A stretch of 64,000 nucleotides of DNA from Hyphomicrobiales bacterium (GCA_004144345.1 SEEL01000001.1:124001-188000); one strand, 5' to 3'. Positions 55,890-64,000 are shown, numbered from the stretch's first letter. Made by a program: numbers and translations. The notes: a model not told the origin generated them from the sequence alone.

Positions 55890-57116
55890 CTAGACCACCT
55901 TGCCCTTGCGCTTGAACTCGGGCCGGTCCCAGGCCCGGGTGCCCATCACATCACCAAGGATTTCCGCGGCGCGGAACACATCGGCATAGCGCAGATAGAG
56001 CGGCGTCAGGCCAAAGCGCATGATGTCGGGCTGGCGGAAATCGCCGATCACGCCGCGCGCAATCAGCGCCTGCATCACCGCATAGGCTTCCGGGTGACGC
56101 AGCGATGCCTGCGTGCCGCGCTCAGCCGGGTCGCGCGGCGTCAGCAGCTCGAGGTCGGGGCAGCGCGCCGCGACTTCGGCGACGAACAGGTCGAACAGCG
56201 CATCCGCCTTCGCCCGCACGGCGCGCAGATCGACGCCGTCGAAGGCATCCAGTGCCGCATCGAGCGCGCTCATGGAAATGATCGGCGGCGTGCCGACGCG
56301 CAGCGCATCGACGCCCTCGGCGGGCCGGTACGCCTCGGCGAATTCGAACGGCGCGGCGTGGCCCAGCCAGCCGCTCAGCGGTTGCCGCAATCCCGATTGG
56401 TGCCTGGGCGCGACATAGGCGAAGGCCGGCGCGCCGGGGCCGCCATTGAGATATTTGTAGCCGCAGCCCACGGCGAAGTCCGCCTCGGCCGCCGCGAGCT
56501 CGACCGGGAACGCGCCCGCCGAATGGCAGAGGTCCCAGATCACCAACGCCCCTGCCGCATGCGCCTTGCGCGTCAGCCCCACCATGTCGAGCTTTTCGCC
56601 CGTCCGGTAGTTCACCTCGGTCAGCAGCGCTACCGCCACATCGCCATCGATCGCCTCGGCCAGCCCGGCCGCGGGGGCGAGCCGCACGTTCCTGCCCCCG
56701 CCCATCAGGCTGGCGATGCCGCCGGCCATATAGATGTCGGTGGGGAAATTGCCGGTTTCGGTGACGATCACCTTGCGGTCGGGCCGCAGGGCCAGCGCCA
56801 CCGCCAACAGCTTGAAGATGTTGATCGAGGTCGAATCCGCCACGATGACGCTGCCCGCCGCCGCGCCCACCAGCGGCGCGATCTTGTCGCCAGCCCGGCG
56901 CGGCAGGTCGATCCAGTCATGAACGTTCCAGCTGGTGATGAGGTCGCGGCCCCATTGCTGGCTCACCACCTCGGCGGTGCGCGCGGCAACGCCCGCCGGC
57001 ATGGCGCCCAGCGAGTTGCCGTCGAGATAGATCACGCCCTCGGGCAGGCTGAAGCGGCTGCGCAGCGGGGCAAGCGGGTCGGCGCGGTCGAGCGCCTCGG
57101 CGTCCTGAATATTCAT
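55890..57116 (-). CDS. kynU: Kynureninase
   Basis: PLP enzyme cleaving kynurenine to anthranilate and alanine. The 408-aa product has the PLP Lys221 in GCGYKYLNGGPGAPAF, DLCHSAGAFP, and the conserved N-terminal YLDGNSLGAMP. It is convergent with the flavodoxin gene, and divergent from cysQ. No tryptophan dioxygenase or formamidase is nearby, so it may not belong to a complete kynurenine pathway here. The creatininase-family protein at 48431 might supply a formamidase-type step, but this is only a speculation. Confidence 0.92.
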   Translation of the reverse strand: MNIQDAEALDRADPLAPLRSRFSLPEGVIYLDGNSLGAMPAGVAARTAEVVSQQWGRDLITSWNVHDWIDLPRRAGDKIAPLVGAAAGSVIVADSTSINIFKLLAVALALRPDRKVIVTETGNFPTDIYMAGGIASLMGGGRNVRLAPAAGLAEAIDGDVAVALLTEVNYRTGEKLDMVGLTRKAHAAGALVIWDLCHSAGAFPVELAAAEADFAVGCGYKYLNGGPGAPAFAYVAPRHQSGLRQPLSGWLGHAAPFEFAEAYRPAEGVDALRVGTPPIISMSALDAALDAFDGVDLRAVRAKADALFDLFVAEVAARCPDLELLTPRDPAERGTQASLRHPEAYAVMQALIARGVIGDFRQPDIMRFGLTPLYLRYADVFRAAEILGDVMGTRAWDRPEFKRKGKVV

Positions 57117-57203
57117 GCTCCGCTTCTCTCCGACCGGGCCGGTTTTGTCGATAGACGGCGCGGCGCCGCCGCCCTACAAACCCGGCACCAGCCGGGACCA
57201 ACC

Positions 57204-58001
57204 ATGACTCAGCCGCTCCTCGACCAGATGCTTGCCGCTGCCCGCGCCGCGGCCGCCGAGATCATGACCGTCTATATGAGCGAGTTCGAGCACAGCTCGA
57301 AGTCCGACGGCTCCCCTGTCACCATCGCCGACCAGCGCGCCGAGGCGGTGATCCTCGAGCTACTACGGCCGCTCGGCATTCCCTTCCTCGCCGAGGAAAG
57401 CGTCTCCGCCGGGCATGTGCCGGAGCTTGGCCGCCGGTTCTTCTGCATCGACCCGCTCGACGGGACCAAGGAATTCCTCAAGCGGAACGGTGAGTTCACG
57501 GTCAACATCGCCCTCGTCGAGGATGGAAGGCCGACCCACGGCGTGGTCCTCGCCCCCGCTTCCGGCGCCACCTATCTCGGCGGCCCCGATGGCGCCTTCG
57601 AGATCAATGCACGCGGCGAAAAGGAGCCGATCCGCACCAATTCATCGCATCCGATGAAAGTCGTCGCCTCGCGCTCCCATGGCCACGCGGCGCTCCGCCA
57701 GTTCTGCGACGCCATGATCGTCGTCGACGACGTTTCGGTCGGCTCCTCGCTCAAATTCTGCCTGCTCGCCCGGGGCGAAGCCCAGCTTTACCCGCGTTTC
57801 ACCCCCACCTGCGAATGGGACACGGCGGCTGGCCAGGCCATCCTCGAAGCCGCCGGCGGCGGGATTTTGACCCTTGAAGGGACGCCCCTGACCTATGGCA
57901 GAGGCGGCGACCACCTCAATCCGTTCTTCATGGCTGCGGCCAGCCCCGAACTGGCCGCTCGCGGCGCCGCCGAAATGCGGAAAGCCCTCGCGCAAGGCTG
58001 A
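57204..58001 (+). CDS. cysQ: 3'(2'),5'-bisphosphate nucleotidase
   Basis: Removes the 3' phosphate of PAP, the by-product of PAPS-using reactions such as sulfotransferases (one is in the window at 38199). The 265-aa product has the inositol-monophosphatase-like motifs LAEESVSAG, DPLDGTKEFL and CEWDTAAGQAIL. Frames open further upstream are antisense to kynU. ATG 57204 fits the family start (TQPLLDQMLAAARAAAAEI). Confidence 0.93.
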   Translation: MTQPLLDQMLAAARAAAAEIMTVYMSEFEHSSKSDGSPVTIADQRAEAVILELLRPLGIPFLAEESVSAGHVPELGRRFFCIDPLDGTKEFLKRNGEFTVNIALVEDGRPTHGVVLAPASGATYLGGPDGAFEINARGEKEPIRTNSSHPMKVVASRSHGHAALRQFCDAMIVVDDVSVGSSLKFCLLARGEAQLYPRFTPTCEWDTAAGQAILEAAGGGILTLEGTPLTYGRGGDHLNPFFMAAASPELAARGAAEMRKALAQG

Positions 58002-58055
58002 ACGCCGCCTGACAATGGTCTCTTAACCGCGCATGGCTTACATGCGGCAGTCGCC

Positions 58056-58083
58056 CTTGTGGTGACATTTTTGTGCGTATATA
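58056..58083 (+). promoter_or_regulatory. Candidate promoter of the PadR-RND operon
   Basis: CTTGTG (58056-58061) and TATATA (58078-58083) are separated by 16 bases and lie about 45 bases before the padR ATG. The pattern resembles alphaproteobacterial housekeeping promoters (CTTGAC with CTATAT). A-T-rich GCATAT blocks between here and the start could be PadR operators, but no clear palindrome was found. Confidence 0.4.
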
Positions 58084-58126
58084 GGCCCGGCATATTCTTG
58101 CCCAGCATATGGCCTAAGCGCACCTC

Positions 58127-58669
58127 ATGAACGTTCGCACCGTTTGCCTCGCCGTCCTGTTTGACGGGCAGTCCACCGGCTACGAGATCCGCAAGCTCGT
58201 GGTCGAGGGGGAATATTCCTACTTTATCGGGGCCAGTTTCGGCGCCATCTACCCCGCCCTGCAGAAGCTGGAGGGCGAAAAACTCGTCACGTCCCGCGTC
58301 GAACAGCAGGACGGCAAGCCGGCCAAGAAAATCTACTCGATCACCGAGCGCGGGCGCCGGGTCTTCATCGACTCGCTGTTCGACAATCTCGGCGAAGACG
58401 AGTTCCGCAGTCCCTTCCTGCTGTTCGCGCGCTTTGCACCGGAGCTTCCCCGCTCCCTCGTGCAGCAGCGGCTGCAGGAGCGACTCAGCCACTTCGATCG
58501 GGCGCTTACCGAAATGGAACGCCTGACCAACAACCACACCGGTCCCGCGGACCGCTGGATCCTCGAGTACGGACGTACTTGTTTGGCAACGGCGCGTGAC
58601 CATATCGAAGCCCACATGGGCGAATTGATCGCGATGGCGCGGCCGGATGCCGCCGCTGCCGCGGAATAG
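58127..58669 (+). CDS. PadR family transcriptional regulator
   Basis: A 180-aa regulator with the N-terminal winged-helix domain (MNVRTVCLAVLFDGQSTGYEIRKLV; GAIYPALQKLEGEKLVTSR; KKIYSITERGRRVF) and a C-terminal helical dimerisation part. It starts the three-gene operon with the efflux pump, 14 bases before the membrane-fusion gene, and probably represses it. Inducers are unknown. Confidence 0.92.
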   Translation: MNVRTVCLAVLFDGQSTGYEIRKLVVEGEYSYFIGASFGAIYPALQKLEGEKLVTSRVEQQDGKPAKKIYSITERGRRVFIDSLFDNLGEDEFRSPFLLFARFAPELPRSLVQQRLQERLSHFDRALTEMERLTNNHTGPADRWILEYGRTCLATARDHIEAHMGELIAMARPDAAAAAE

Positions 58670-58683
58670 AGGGCGTTTCTCGA

Positions 58684-59907
58684 ATGCGTGCAATTTTTTC
58701 GTACGGCATCGCACTGGTCATCGTACTGGTGCTGGCCGTCTGGATGGCCTCCGGCATCCTCGTTACGGGTGGCAAGGGTCCAGGCAATGGTGAAACGCCG
58801 CTCGTCGCTCTGGTCGAAAAGGACGGCGGTCCGCTGACCAGCGCCATCGAAGATTCCGGCATCAACAATCATGCCGAGCAGGCCGGTCACGTCGACCCGC
58901 ATCTGACCATCGCCCAGCGCAATGAAGAGAATGGCGGGGGCCTTGCTGCCGCGCCGCGCTCGGTGCGCATCGAAGTGGTGACGGCGCAGAACATGCCGAT
59001 CGAAGTGCCGCTGCGCGGCCGCACCAAGGCCAAGAGCGCCATCAGCGTCGTGGCCCAGACCAGTGGCATCGTGCAGACCGTCCCCGTCCGGAAGGGCGAC
59101 ACGGTCAAGGCCGGCGATACGCTGTGCACGCTCGATCAGGGCGCCCGCAAGCTCGCCGTCGATCAGGCCCAGGCCGCCTTCGCCCAGGCGAAGAGCGCTT
59201 TCGACTCCAATGCCGCGCTGGTCGAAAAGGGCGTCGCCCCGCCCAACACGACGCTCGCCGTCGAAGCCGCGCTCAAGGGCGCGCAGGCGCAGCTCGAAAA
59301 CGCCCAGCTCGAACTCAACCGCACCATCATCAAGACCGATGTGGCCGGCGTCGTCAGCGACCCGATGACCAATGTGGGCACCATGCTCGGCATGGGCCAG
59401 CCCTGCGCCACGGTCGTCGAGCTCGACCCGATGCTGTTCATCGCCTCGGTGCCCGAAGCGCGCATCCAGTATGCCCGCGTCGGCCTCAAGGCGGACGTCA
59501 CCACCATCACCGGCGATAAGGCCGAGGGTACGGTGAGCTACATCGCGCCGACCGCCGACGATGCCACCCGCTCCTTCCCGGTCGAGATCGACCTGCCGAA
59601 TGGCGACCTCAAGCTGCGCGACGGCATCACTGCCGAAGCCGTGGTCAATGTCGGCACGGCGCCGGTGCACGTGCTCAAGCAGTCGGTGCTGACGCTCGAT
59701 GACGAAGGCGTGCTGGGTATCCGCACTGTCGAGGCGGGCAACAAGGTTGCCTTCCACCCGGTGACGATCATCCGCGACACCCGCGAGGGCGTCTGGGTCA
59801 CCGGCCTGCCGTTCAGGATCAACGTGATTACCGTCGGACAGGAATTCGTCCAGCCCGGCCAGGTCGTCGATGCCAAGACCGCTGACGGGGAGCCCGCGCA
59901 ATCATGA
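58684..59907 (+). CDS. RND efflux membrane-fusion protein
   Basis: A 407-aa HlyD/AcrA-like adaptor anchored by an N-terminal helix (about residues 5-24) and lacking a lipobox Cys. After a linker of about 90 residues it has the lipoyl-like PLRGRTKAKSAISVVAQTSG, a short helical hairpin, and beta-barrel and membrane-proximal domains. It couples the RND pump to an outer-membrane channel that is not encoded in the window. The stop overlaps the pump start by 4 bases. Confidence 0.92.
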   Translation: MRAIFSYGIALVIVLVLAVWMASGILVTGGKGPGNGETPLVALVEKDGGPLTSAIEDSGINNHAEQAGHVDPHLTIAQRNEENGGGLAAAPRSVRIEVVTAQNMPIEVPLRGRTKAKSAISVVAQTSGIVQTVPVRKGDTVKAGDTLCTLDQGARKLAVDQAQAAFAQAKSAFDSNAALVEKGVAPPNTTLAVEAALKGAQAQLENAQLELNRTIIKTDVAGVVSDPMTNVGTMLGMGQPCATVVELDPMLFIASVPEARIQYARVGLKADVTTITGDKAEGTVSYIAPTADDATRSFPVEIDLPNGDLKLRDGITAEAVVNVGTAPVHVLKQSVLTLDDEGVLGIRTVEAGNKVAFHPVTIIRDTREGVWVTGLPFRINVITVGQEFVQPGQVVDAKTADGEPAQS

Positions 59908-62900
59908 TGAACTTCCTCGAGCGCATTCTGCGCATGCCCAGGGTCGTGATGACAGTCATGGCCCTCCTGCTCTTTGCGGGCGGCCTCAGCTACATGTCGC
60001 TGCCCAAGGAAAGCTTCCCGGCGATCGACATCCCGTATTTCTACGTCTCGGTCAGCCAGACCGGCGTCTCGCCCGGCGACGCCGAGCGGTTGCTCGCCAA
60101 GCCGATCGAGGATCGCGTCAAGGAAATCGACGGCCTCGTCAACTACTCGACCACGGCCACCACCGGCCATGCCTCGGTGTTCCTCGAGTTCGACGTCAAT
60201 GTCGACGGCGACAAGGCGCTGCAGGATATTCGTGCGGCGATCGATGGCGTGACCGGCGAACTGCCGTCCGACGCGACCGCCCCCACGGTCACTGAAATCT
60301 CGTTCTCGGGCATGCCCTCGCTCAGCGTCGCCGTCTATGGCGACGTGCCGGAGCGCACGCTCGTGCAGCGCGCCAAGCTGCTGCAGGACGAACTCGAGAA
60401 GTTGCCGGACGTGCAGTCGGTGTCGATCTCGGGCTCGCGCGACGAAGTGCTGGCCGTCACTATCGATCTCAACCGCCTCGACGCCTACAACCTCACCGCG
60501 TCGCAGCTGTTCGACGCCCTCGCCAAGAACAACCTCGTGGTGCCGGGCGGTACGCTCGATACCGGACAGGGTTCGTTCAACGTCGAGGTGCCGGGCCTCA
60601 TCACCACGGCCGAAGACGTCTACAACCTCCCGCTGAAGACCGTCGGCGATACCGTCGTCACCTTCGGCGACGTCGCGACGATCACCCGTACCTTCGAGGA
60701 CGCGACCAGCTACGCCAACGTCAACGGCTCGCCCGCCATCACGCTGGGCGTGGTCAAGAAGCTCGGCAAGAACGTCATCACCGTGTCGGACGAAGTCCGC
60801 CGCGTGACGACCGAACTAACGCAGGGCTGGCCGGCCGGCGTGCAGCACTCGTTCCTCCTCGACCAGGCGGAATCGACCAAGCAGCTGTTCCGCTCGCTCG
60901 AAGCGGCCGTGCTCACCGCCGTGGTGCTGGTGCTCATCACCTGCGTTGCGACGCTCGGCTGGCGCGCCGCCATCATGATCGGCTTCTCGATCCCGATCTC
61001 CTTCATGATCGCCTTCCTCGTCGTCAGCATGCTCGGCATGACCATCAACATGATGATCATGTTCGGCCTCGTGCTGGCGGTGGGCGTGCTCGTCGACGAC
61101 CCGATCGTCGTCGTCGAATATGCCGAACGAAAGCTGCAGGAGGGCGTCAGCAAGAAAGAGGCCTTCATCCTCGCGGCGCGCAAGATGTTCGTGCCGGTGG
61201 TGTCGGCTACCCTCACCACGCTCGGCGCCTTCATCCCCCTGCTCTTCTGGCCGGGCATCATCGGCAAGTTCATGAGCTATCTGCCGATCATCGTGATCGT
61301 GGTGATGTGCGCCTCGCTCGTGTCGGCGCTCATCTTCATGCCGATCATCGGTGCCTTCATCGCCAAGGCGCATATCGATCCCGCGGAGAAGGCCAAGGCC
61401 GACGTCGTGATGTATGCCGACAAGTTCGACATGAACAAAGTCGGCGGCATCACGGGCGTCTATGTCCGCGTCATGTCGCGTCTCCTGCACTATCCGCTGG
61501 TGACGCTGCCAGTCGGCTTTGCCATCGTCATCGGCATCTTCGTTGCCTATGGCGGCGCCAACGTGCCGAGCGAAGCCTTTCCTGCCTCCGAGCCTGAATA
61601 CGGCACGGTGAACGTCATCGCGCGCGGCAATTACTCGCCCATCGAAGTGCGTGGCCTGTTGCAGGAAGTCGAAGCCAAGATCCTCACCGTCGGCGGCATC
61701 CAGGATTCCGTCATGGCGTTCGGCGGTGGCGGCGGCGGCCTCGGCGGCTCTTCGCCCCCGGACACCATCGGCAGCTTCAATCTGCAGCTGATGCCGTGGA
61801 ACGAGCGCTATCCGTCGGCCAAGATCTTTGACGACATCCGTGCCGTTGTCGCCGATATCCCCGGCCTCGACGTCCAGATCTCGGGCCAGGAGAACGGTCC
61901 GCCGGCCGGCAAGGACATCAGCGTCCGCGTCGAAAGCACGGTCTATGCCGACCTCCTGCCGATCGTCGAACGCCTCCGCGATTTCGTCCAGAACGACCTT
62001 GGCAACACGGTCGACGTCGAAGACGGCCGTCCGCCCACCGGCATCGACTGGCAGATCAGCATCGATCGCGTCGCCGCCGCCAAATACGGCATCGGCGTGC
62101 GTGAGCTCAGCCCCTATGTGCAGCTGGTCACCGGCGGCGTCCGCATCGGTTCCTACCGTCCGGACGATGCTACCGACGAGCTCGACATCCGGGTCCGTCT
62201 GCCCGACAGCGAGCGCACCTTCGACGCGCTCGACTCGCTCCGCATCGTGACGGCGCAGGGCCTCGTGCCGGTGAGCAATTTCATCGAGCGCAAAGCCGTG
62301 CCCAAGGTCACCAACCTCACCCGCCGCAATGGCATCTACTCGATGTCGGTGGCCGCGGGCATCGACAGTGCCGCCAAGCTCGCCAATCCGGGCGTCGTCC
62401 AGGAGAAGATCGAGCTGGTCAAGCAGTGGTGGGAAAAGGAAACCGCCGCTGGGTCCATCCCGGCCACGTCCACCCTCGCCTTCGGCGGCGCGGAAGAACA
62501 GATCGGCGATACCAACGCGTTCATCGTGACCGCGTTCGGCATGGCGCTGTTCCTGATCTTCTTCATCCTCCTGCTCGAATACAATTCGTTCTGGCAGGTG
62601 TTCGTCACCATCTCGACCGTCATCATGTCGCTCGCCGGCGTGTTCCTCGGTCTGATGATCACGGGCATGTCGTTCTCGGCGATCATGACAGGCCTCGGCA
62701 TCGTCGCGCTCGCCGGCATCGTGGTGAAGAACGGCATCGTGCTCACCGACACCTACAATCACTACACCCGTGATGAAGGCGTCGAGCCGATCAAGGCCAT
62801 GCTGCTCACCATGAGCCAGCGTGTCCGCCCGGTGCTGCTCACCGCCACCGTGACGGCGCTCGGCGTCATCCCGATGGCGCTGAACGTCGAGTTCGACTTC

Positions 62901-63254
62901 ATCCGCCGCGAGATCGTCATGGGCGGCCTCGCCGGCTCGTGGTTCATCCACCTCTCGGCGGCGCTGGTGTCGGGCCTGTTCGTCTCGACCGCCCTCACCC
63001 TCGTGATGGTGCCCGTGATGATCGTCGCGCCGACCGTCGCCGGCCACCAGTTCGGCCGCTTCTTCCTCGGCCTCTGGCACCTGCCCGGCCGTCTCCTCGG
63101 CATGGTCTTCCGTCCCAGGACGAAGGCCGTGACCCCGGAAGGCGAAGTGATCGACGTCCCCGCCGACACCCCGGCCATCGCCACACCGGCGAAGCCCGCG
63201 GCCCCCAAGCCGGCCAACGACGACCCCGACGGCGCCCGCCACGCCGCGGAGTAG
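59904..63254 (+). CDS. RND efflux permease (HAE-type)
   Basis: A 1116-aa inner-membrane proton-driven exporter with 12 helices and two large periplasmic loops. The proton-relay aspartates are in GVLVDDPIVVVEYAE, matching the Asp407/Asp408 pair of AcrB. The start LERILRMPRVVMTVMALLLFAGGLSYMSLPKESFPAIDIP is typical. After the last helix there is a C-terminal Pro/Ala-rich tail of about 55 residues. Substrate unknown; the closest pattern is the HAE1-like multidrug group. Confidence 0.94.
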   Translation: MMNFLERILRMPRVVMTVMALLLFAGGLSYMSLPKESFPAIDIPYFYVSVSQTGVSPGDAERLLAKPIEDRVKEIDGLVNYSTTATTGHASVFLEFDVNVDGDKALQDIRAAIDGVTGELPSDATAPTVTEISFSGMPSLSVAVYGDVPERTLVQRAKLLQDELEKLPDVQSVSISGSRDEVLAVTIDLNRLDAYNLTASQLFDALAKNNLVVPGGTLDTGQGSFNVEVPGLITTAEDVYNLPLKTVGDTVVTFGDVATITRTFEDATSYANVNGSPAITLGVVKKLGKNVITVSDEVRRVTTELTQGWPAGVQHSFLLDQAESTKQLFRSLEAAVLTAVVLVLITCVATLGWRAAIMIGFSIPISFMIAFLVVSMLGMTINMMIMFGLVLAVGVLVDDPIVVVEYAERKLQEGVSKKEAFILAARKMFVPVVSATLTTLGAFIPLLFWPGIIGKFMSYLPIIVIVVMCASLVSALIFMPIIGAFIAKAHIDPAEKAKADVVMYADKFDMNKVGGITGVYVRVMSRLLHYPLVTLPVGFAIVIGIFVAYGGANVPSEAFPASEPEYGTVNVIARGNYSPIEVRGLLQEVEAKILTVGGIQDSVMAFGGGGGGLGGSSPPDTIGSFNLQLMPWNERYPSAKIFDDIRAVVADIPGLDVQISGQENGPPAGKDISVRVESTVYADLLPIVERLRDFVQNDLGNTVDVEDGRPPTGIDWQISIDRVAAAKYGIGVRELSPYVQLVTGGVRIGSYRPDDATDELDIRVRLPDSERTFDALDSLRIVTAQGLVPVSNFIERKAVPKVTNLTRRNGIYSMSVAAGIDSAAKLANPGVVQEKIELVKQWWEKETAAGSIPATSTLAFGGAEEQIGDTNAFIVTAFGMALFLIFFILLLEYNSFWQVFVTISTVIMSLAGVFLGLMITGMSFSAIMTGLGIVALAGIVVKNGIVLTDTYNHYTRDEGVEPIKAMLLTMSQRVRPVLLTATVTALGVIPMALNVEFDFIRREIVMGGLAGSWFIHLSAALVSGLFVSTALTLVMVPVMIVAPTVAGHQFGRFFLGLWHLPGRLLGMVFRPRTKAVTPEGEVIDVPADTPAIATPAKPAAPKPANDDPDGARHAAE

Positions 63255-63274
63255 TCCCGACGCAAAACAACCAA

Positions 63275-63298
63275 AGGCCCGGAGCAATCCGGGCCTTG
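63275..63298 (+). terminator. Rho-independent terminator of the PadR-MFP-RND operon
   Basis: AAGGCCCGGA (63275-63284) and TCCGGGCCTT (63289-63298) pair perfectly over 10 bp with a GCAA loop, followed by GTTATT. It is 20 bases after the RND stop. The loop and stem design match the terminator after rplI. Confidence 0.85.
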
Positions 63299-63332
63299 TT
63301 ATTCCACGGGGCTACCTAAGCATCGCCCCACC

Positions 63333-63428
63333 GTGAACCCGCTGGTCGAAAAGCTGTTCGCTCGCAGCGTCGAAAAGCACGGAAAGCTCTATCGCGCGCT
63401 GGCTGACCGCCGTGCCGAGGAGTCCTGA
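63333..63428 (+). CDS. Possible 31-aa small protein
   Basis: A GTG-started frame encodes VNPLVEKLFARSVEKHG, then KLYRALADRRAEES, an amphipathic charged peptide with GC-rich third codon positions like its neighbours. It has no ribosome-binding site and follows the operon terminator by 35 bases, so it might be chance or a gene remnant. Confidence 0.3.
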   Translation: MNPLVEKLFARSVEKHGKLYRALADRRAEES

Positions 63429-63458
63429 GGCGCCGCACCCGCGACACGCAGTCGGCGT

Positions 63459-63590
63459 CCCTCTCCCGCCTGCGGGAGAGGGGGGACCGCGAAGCGGTGG
63501 GAGATGGGTGCACCTTGCGCCGCTCACAGCGTGGCCCCCCCTCCACCACGCAAACGCGTGGTCCCCGTCCCCCGTAACGGGAGAGGCTCG
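63459..63590. repeat. Palindromic intergenic element with CCCTCTCCCGC ends
   Basis: CCCTCTCCCGC (63459-63469) and GCGGGAGAGGG (63472-63482) form a perfect 11-bp hairpin, and a second copy of CGGGAGAGG closes the element at 63578-63586. Within it are ACCGC-GAA-GCGGT and ACCACGC-AAAC-GCGTGGT (63545-63562). The last is a close relative of the hairpin at 2959-2976, so the two elements belong to one family. Confidence 0.7.
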
Positions 63591-63605
63591 CCGACTGCCA
63601 AATCC

Positions 63606-63720
63606 CGCTACACTTCATAAGAAGAACCCCGCAGAACCCTCTGCCTCGCTTCACCAATCCAAGAAAAATCCGGAAACTTATCCACGTCCCCTCCGGGCGC
63701 CCTTATGATTCCCCTCAGCT
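63606..63720. repeat. Conserved intergenic element, copy 2
   Basis: Homologous to 40582-40691 over about 110 bases. The best conserved part is CAATCCAAGAAAAATCCGG then AAACTTATCCACGTCCCC; TTATCCACG is at 63678-63686. It is followed, after a 135-base variable stretch, by a long 16-bp hairpin (63856-63909), as copy 1 is. No coding potential is seen in it. Confidence 0.6.
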
Positions 63721-63946
63721 GGGTCGCTGGACGGAGTTCGCGACGAAGGACGTGATCCGGCCCGCGGGAGGGTGACGCGATCGGTCACCTGGCCCCGGTG
63801 GGTAATAGCGGCCGGCTGAAGCCGGCACACCCGCACCGGGCGCTGAAACCCCGCTCCCCGAGGCGCGTGCGTCTCTCATCTAAAACATCGAGGCGTACGC
63901 GCCTCGGGGACCCGTCCACTTCCCCGCAACCGGAGGCTCATGACCG
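63721..63946. other. Structured non-coding tail after element copy 2
   Basis: Contains GGTGAC-GCGATCG-GTCACC and a long hairpin, CCCCGAGGCGCGTGCG (63856-63871) with CGTACGCGCCTCGGGG (63894-63909), 16 bp with one wobble/mismatch and a 22-base loop. It could be the leader of the gene beginning near 63947 or an RNA of its own. No frame with a good ribosome-binding site is present before 63940. Confidence 0.45.
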
Positions 63947-64000
63947 ATGGACGATGACTCACGCCGCATGAGCCCGGAGGCCCCGCCCCTACTCCGCCGC
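63947..64000 (+). CDS. Possible start of a gene cut by the window edge
   Basis: An ATG at 63947 opens a frame of 18 codons (MDDDSRRMSPEAPPLLRR) that reaches the last base of the window. GGAGG at 63932-63936 lies 10 bases upstream. Another ATG (63940) is followed by a stop after five codons. Too short to identify. Confidence 0.35.
   Translation, partial: MDDDSRRMSPEAPPLLRR

Noticed and set aside
55890-57116. Complete kynurenine pathway around kynureninase
   Set aside because: No tryptophan dioxygenase or anthranilate-handling gene is present, and assigning the creatininase-family protein as formamidase would be a guess.
60816-63287. An 823-codon minus-strand frame opposite the RND permease
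   Set aside because: Highly charged His/Asp/Glu/Arg composition typical of an antisense shadow of a GC-rich gene; the plus-strand RND protein has full family motifs.

Overview
The window looks like chromosomal DNA of a GC-rich alphaproteobacterium of the order Hyphomicrobiales, most likely Devosia or a close relative. The basis is gene order (fabD-fabG-acpP-fabF-mltG-yicC-gmk; rpsF-rpsR-rplI; dnaB-alr-radA-cvpA-purF), protein style and rhizobial-type intergenic repeats. The genus is an inference; no 16S gene is present. No phage, insertion sequence or CRISPR array was seen.

Layout. 0-7 kb (minus strand): a fatty-acid, cell-wall and nucleotide block (fabD, an unusual membrane gene, fabG, acpP, fabF, mltG, yicC, gmk). 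7-20 kb (mostly plus): a vapBC toxin-antitoxin pair, the S6/S18/L9 ribosomal operon, a cytochrome b561/MarR divergon, then dnaB-alr, a 2'-5' RNA ligase-like gene, radA, cvpA, purF and a short-chain dehydrogenase. 20-31.7 kb (minus): a CNNM/CBS protein, der with a YfgM-like partner, a solitary cobF, guaA, a tandem pair of Popeye-like cyclic-nucleotide-fold membrane proteins and a 908-aa DUF2339 protein. 31.9-38 kb: an acyltransferase and a DUF1349 protein (plus), then an overlapping minus chain guaB-membrane protein-MAPEG-rsmB, with tspO just downstream. 38-46 kb: a sulfotransferase, a WS/DGAT-like protein, a tandem MFS pair, rlmE and a ppx/gppA phosphatase. 46.5-57.1 kb: a probable catabolic region with an AstE/AspA (DoeB-like) deacylase, tRNA-Gln, a RidA-creatininase pair facing a NMT1/THI5-type ABC transporter, a cytosine-deaminase-like amidohydrolase, an FAD oxidoreductase, a flavodoxin-fold reductase, and kynureninase. 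57.2-63.3 kb: cysQ, then PadR, membrane-fusion protein and RND pump. The last 700 bases hold repeats and the start of another gene.

Most of the window is ordinary core genome. The parts that most merit follow-up are the 46.5-57 kb catabolic region, whose substrate cannot be read from sequence; the tandem Popeye-like proteins, both lacking the usual phosphate-binding arginine; two copies of a conserved intergenic element (about 40.6 and 63.6 kb), each carrying a TTATCCACG box and followed by long hairpins; and tandem operator sites exactly 20 bp apart in front of the MarR gene.
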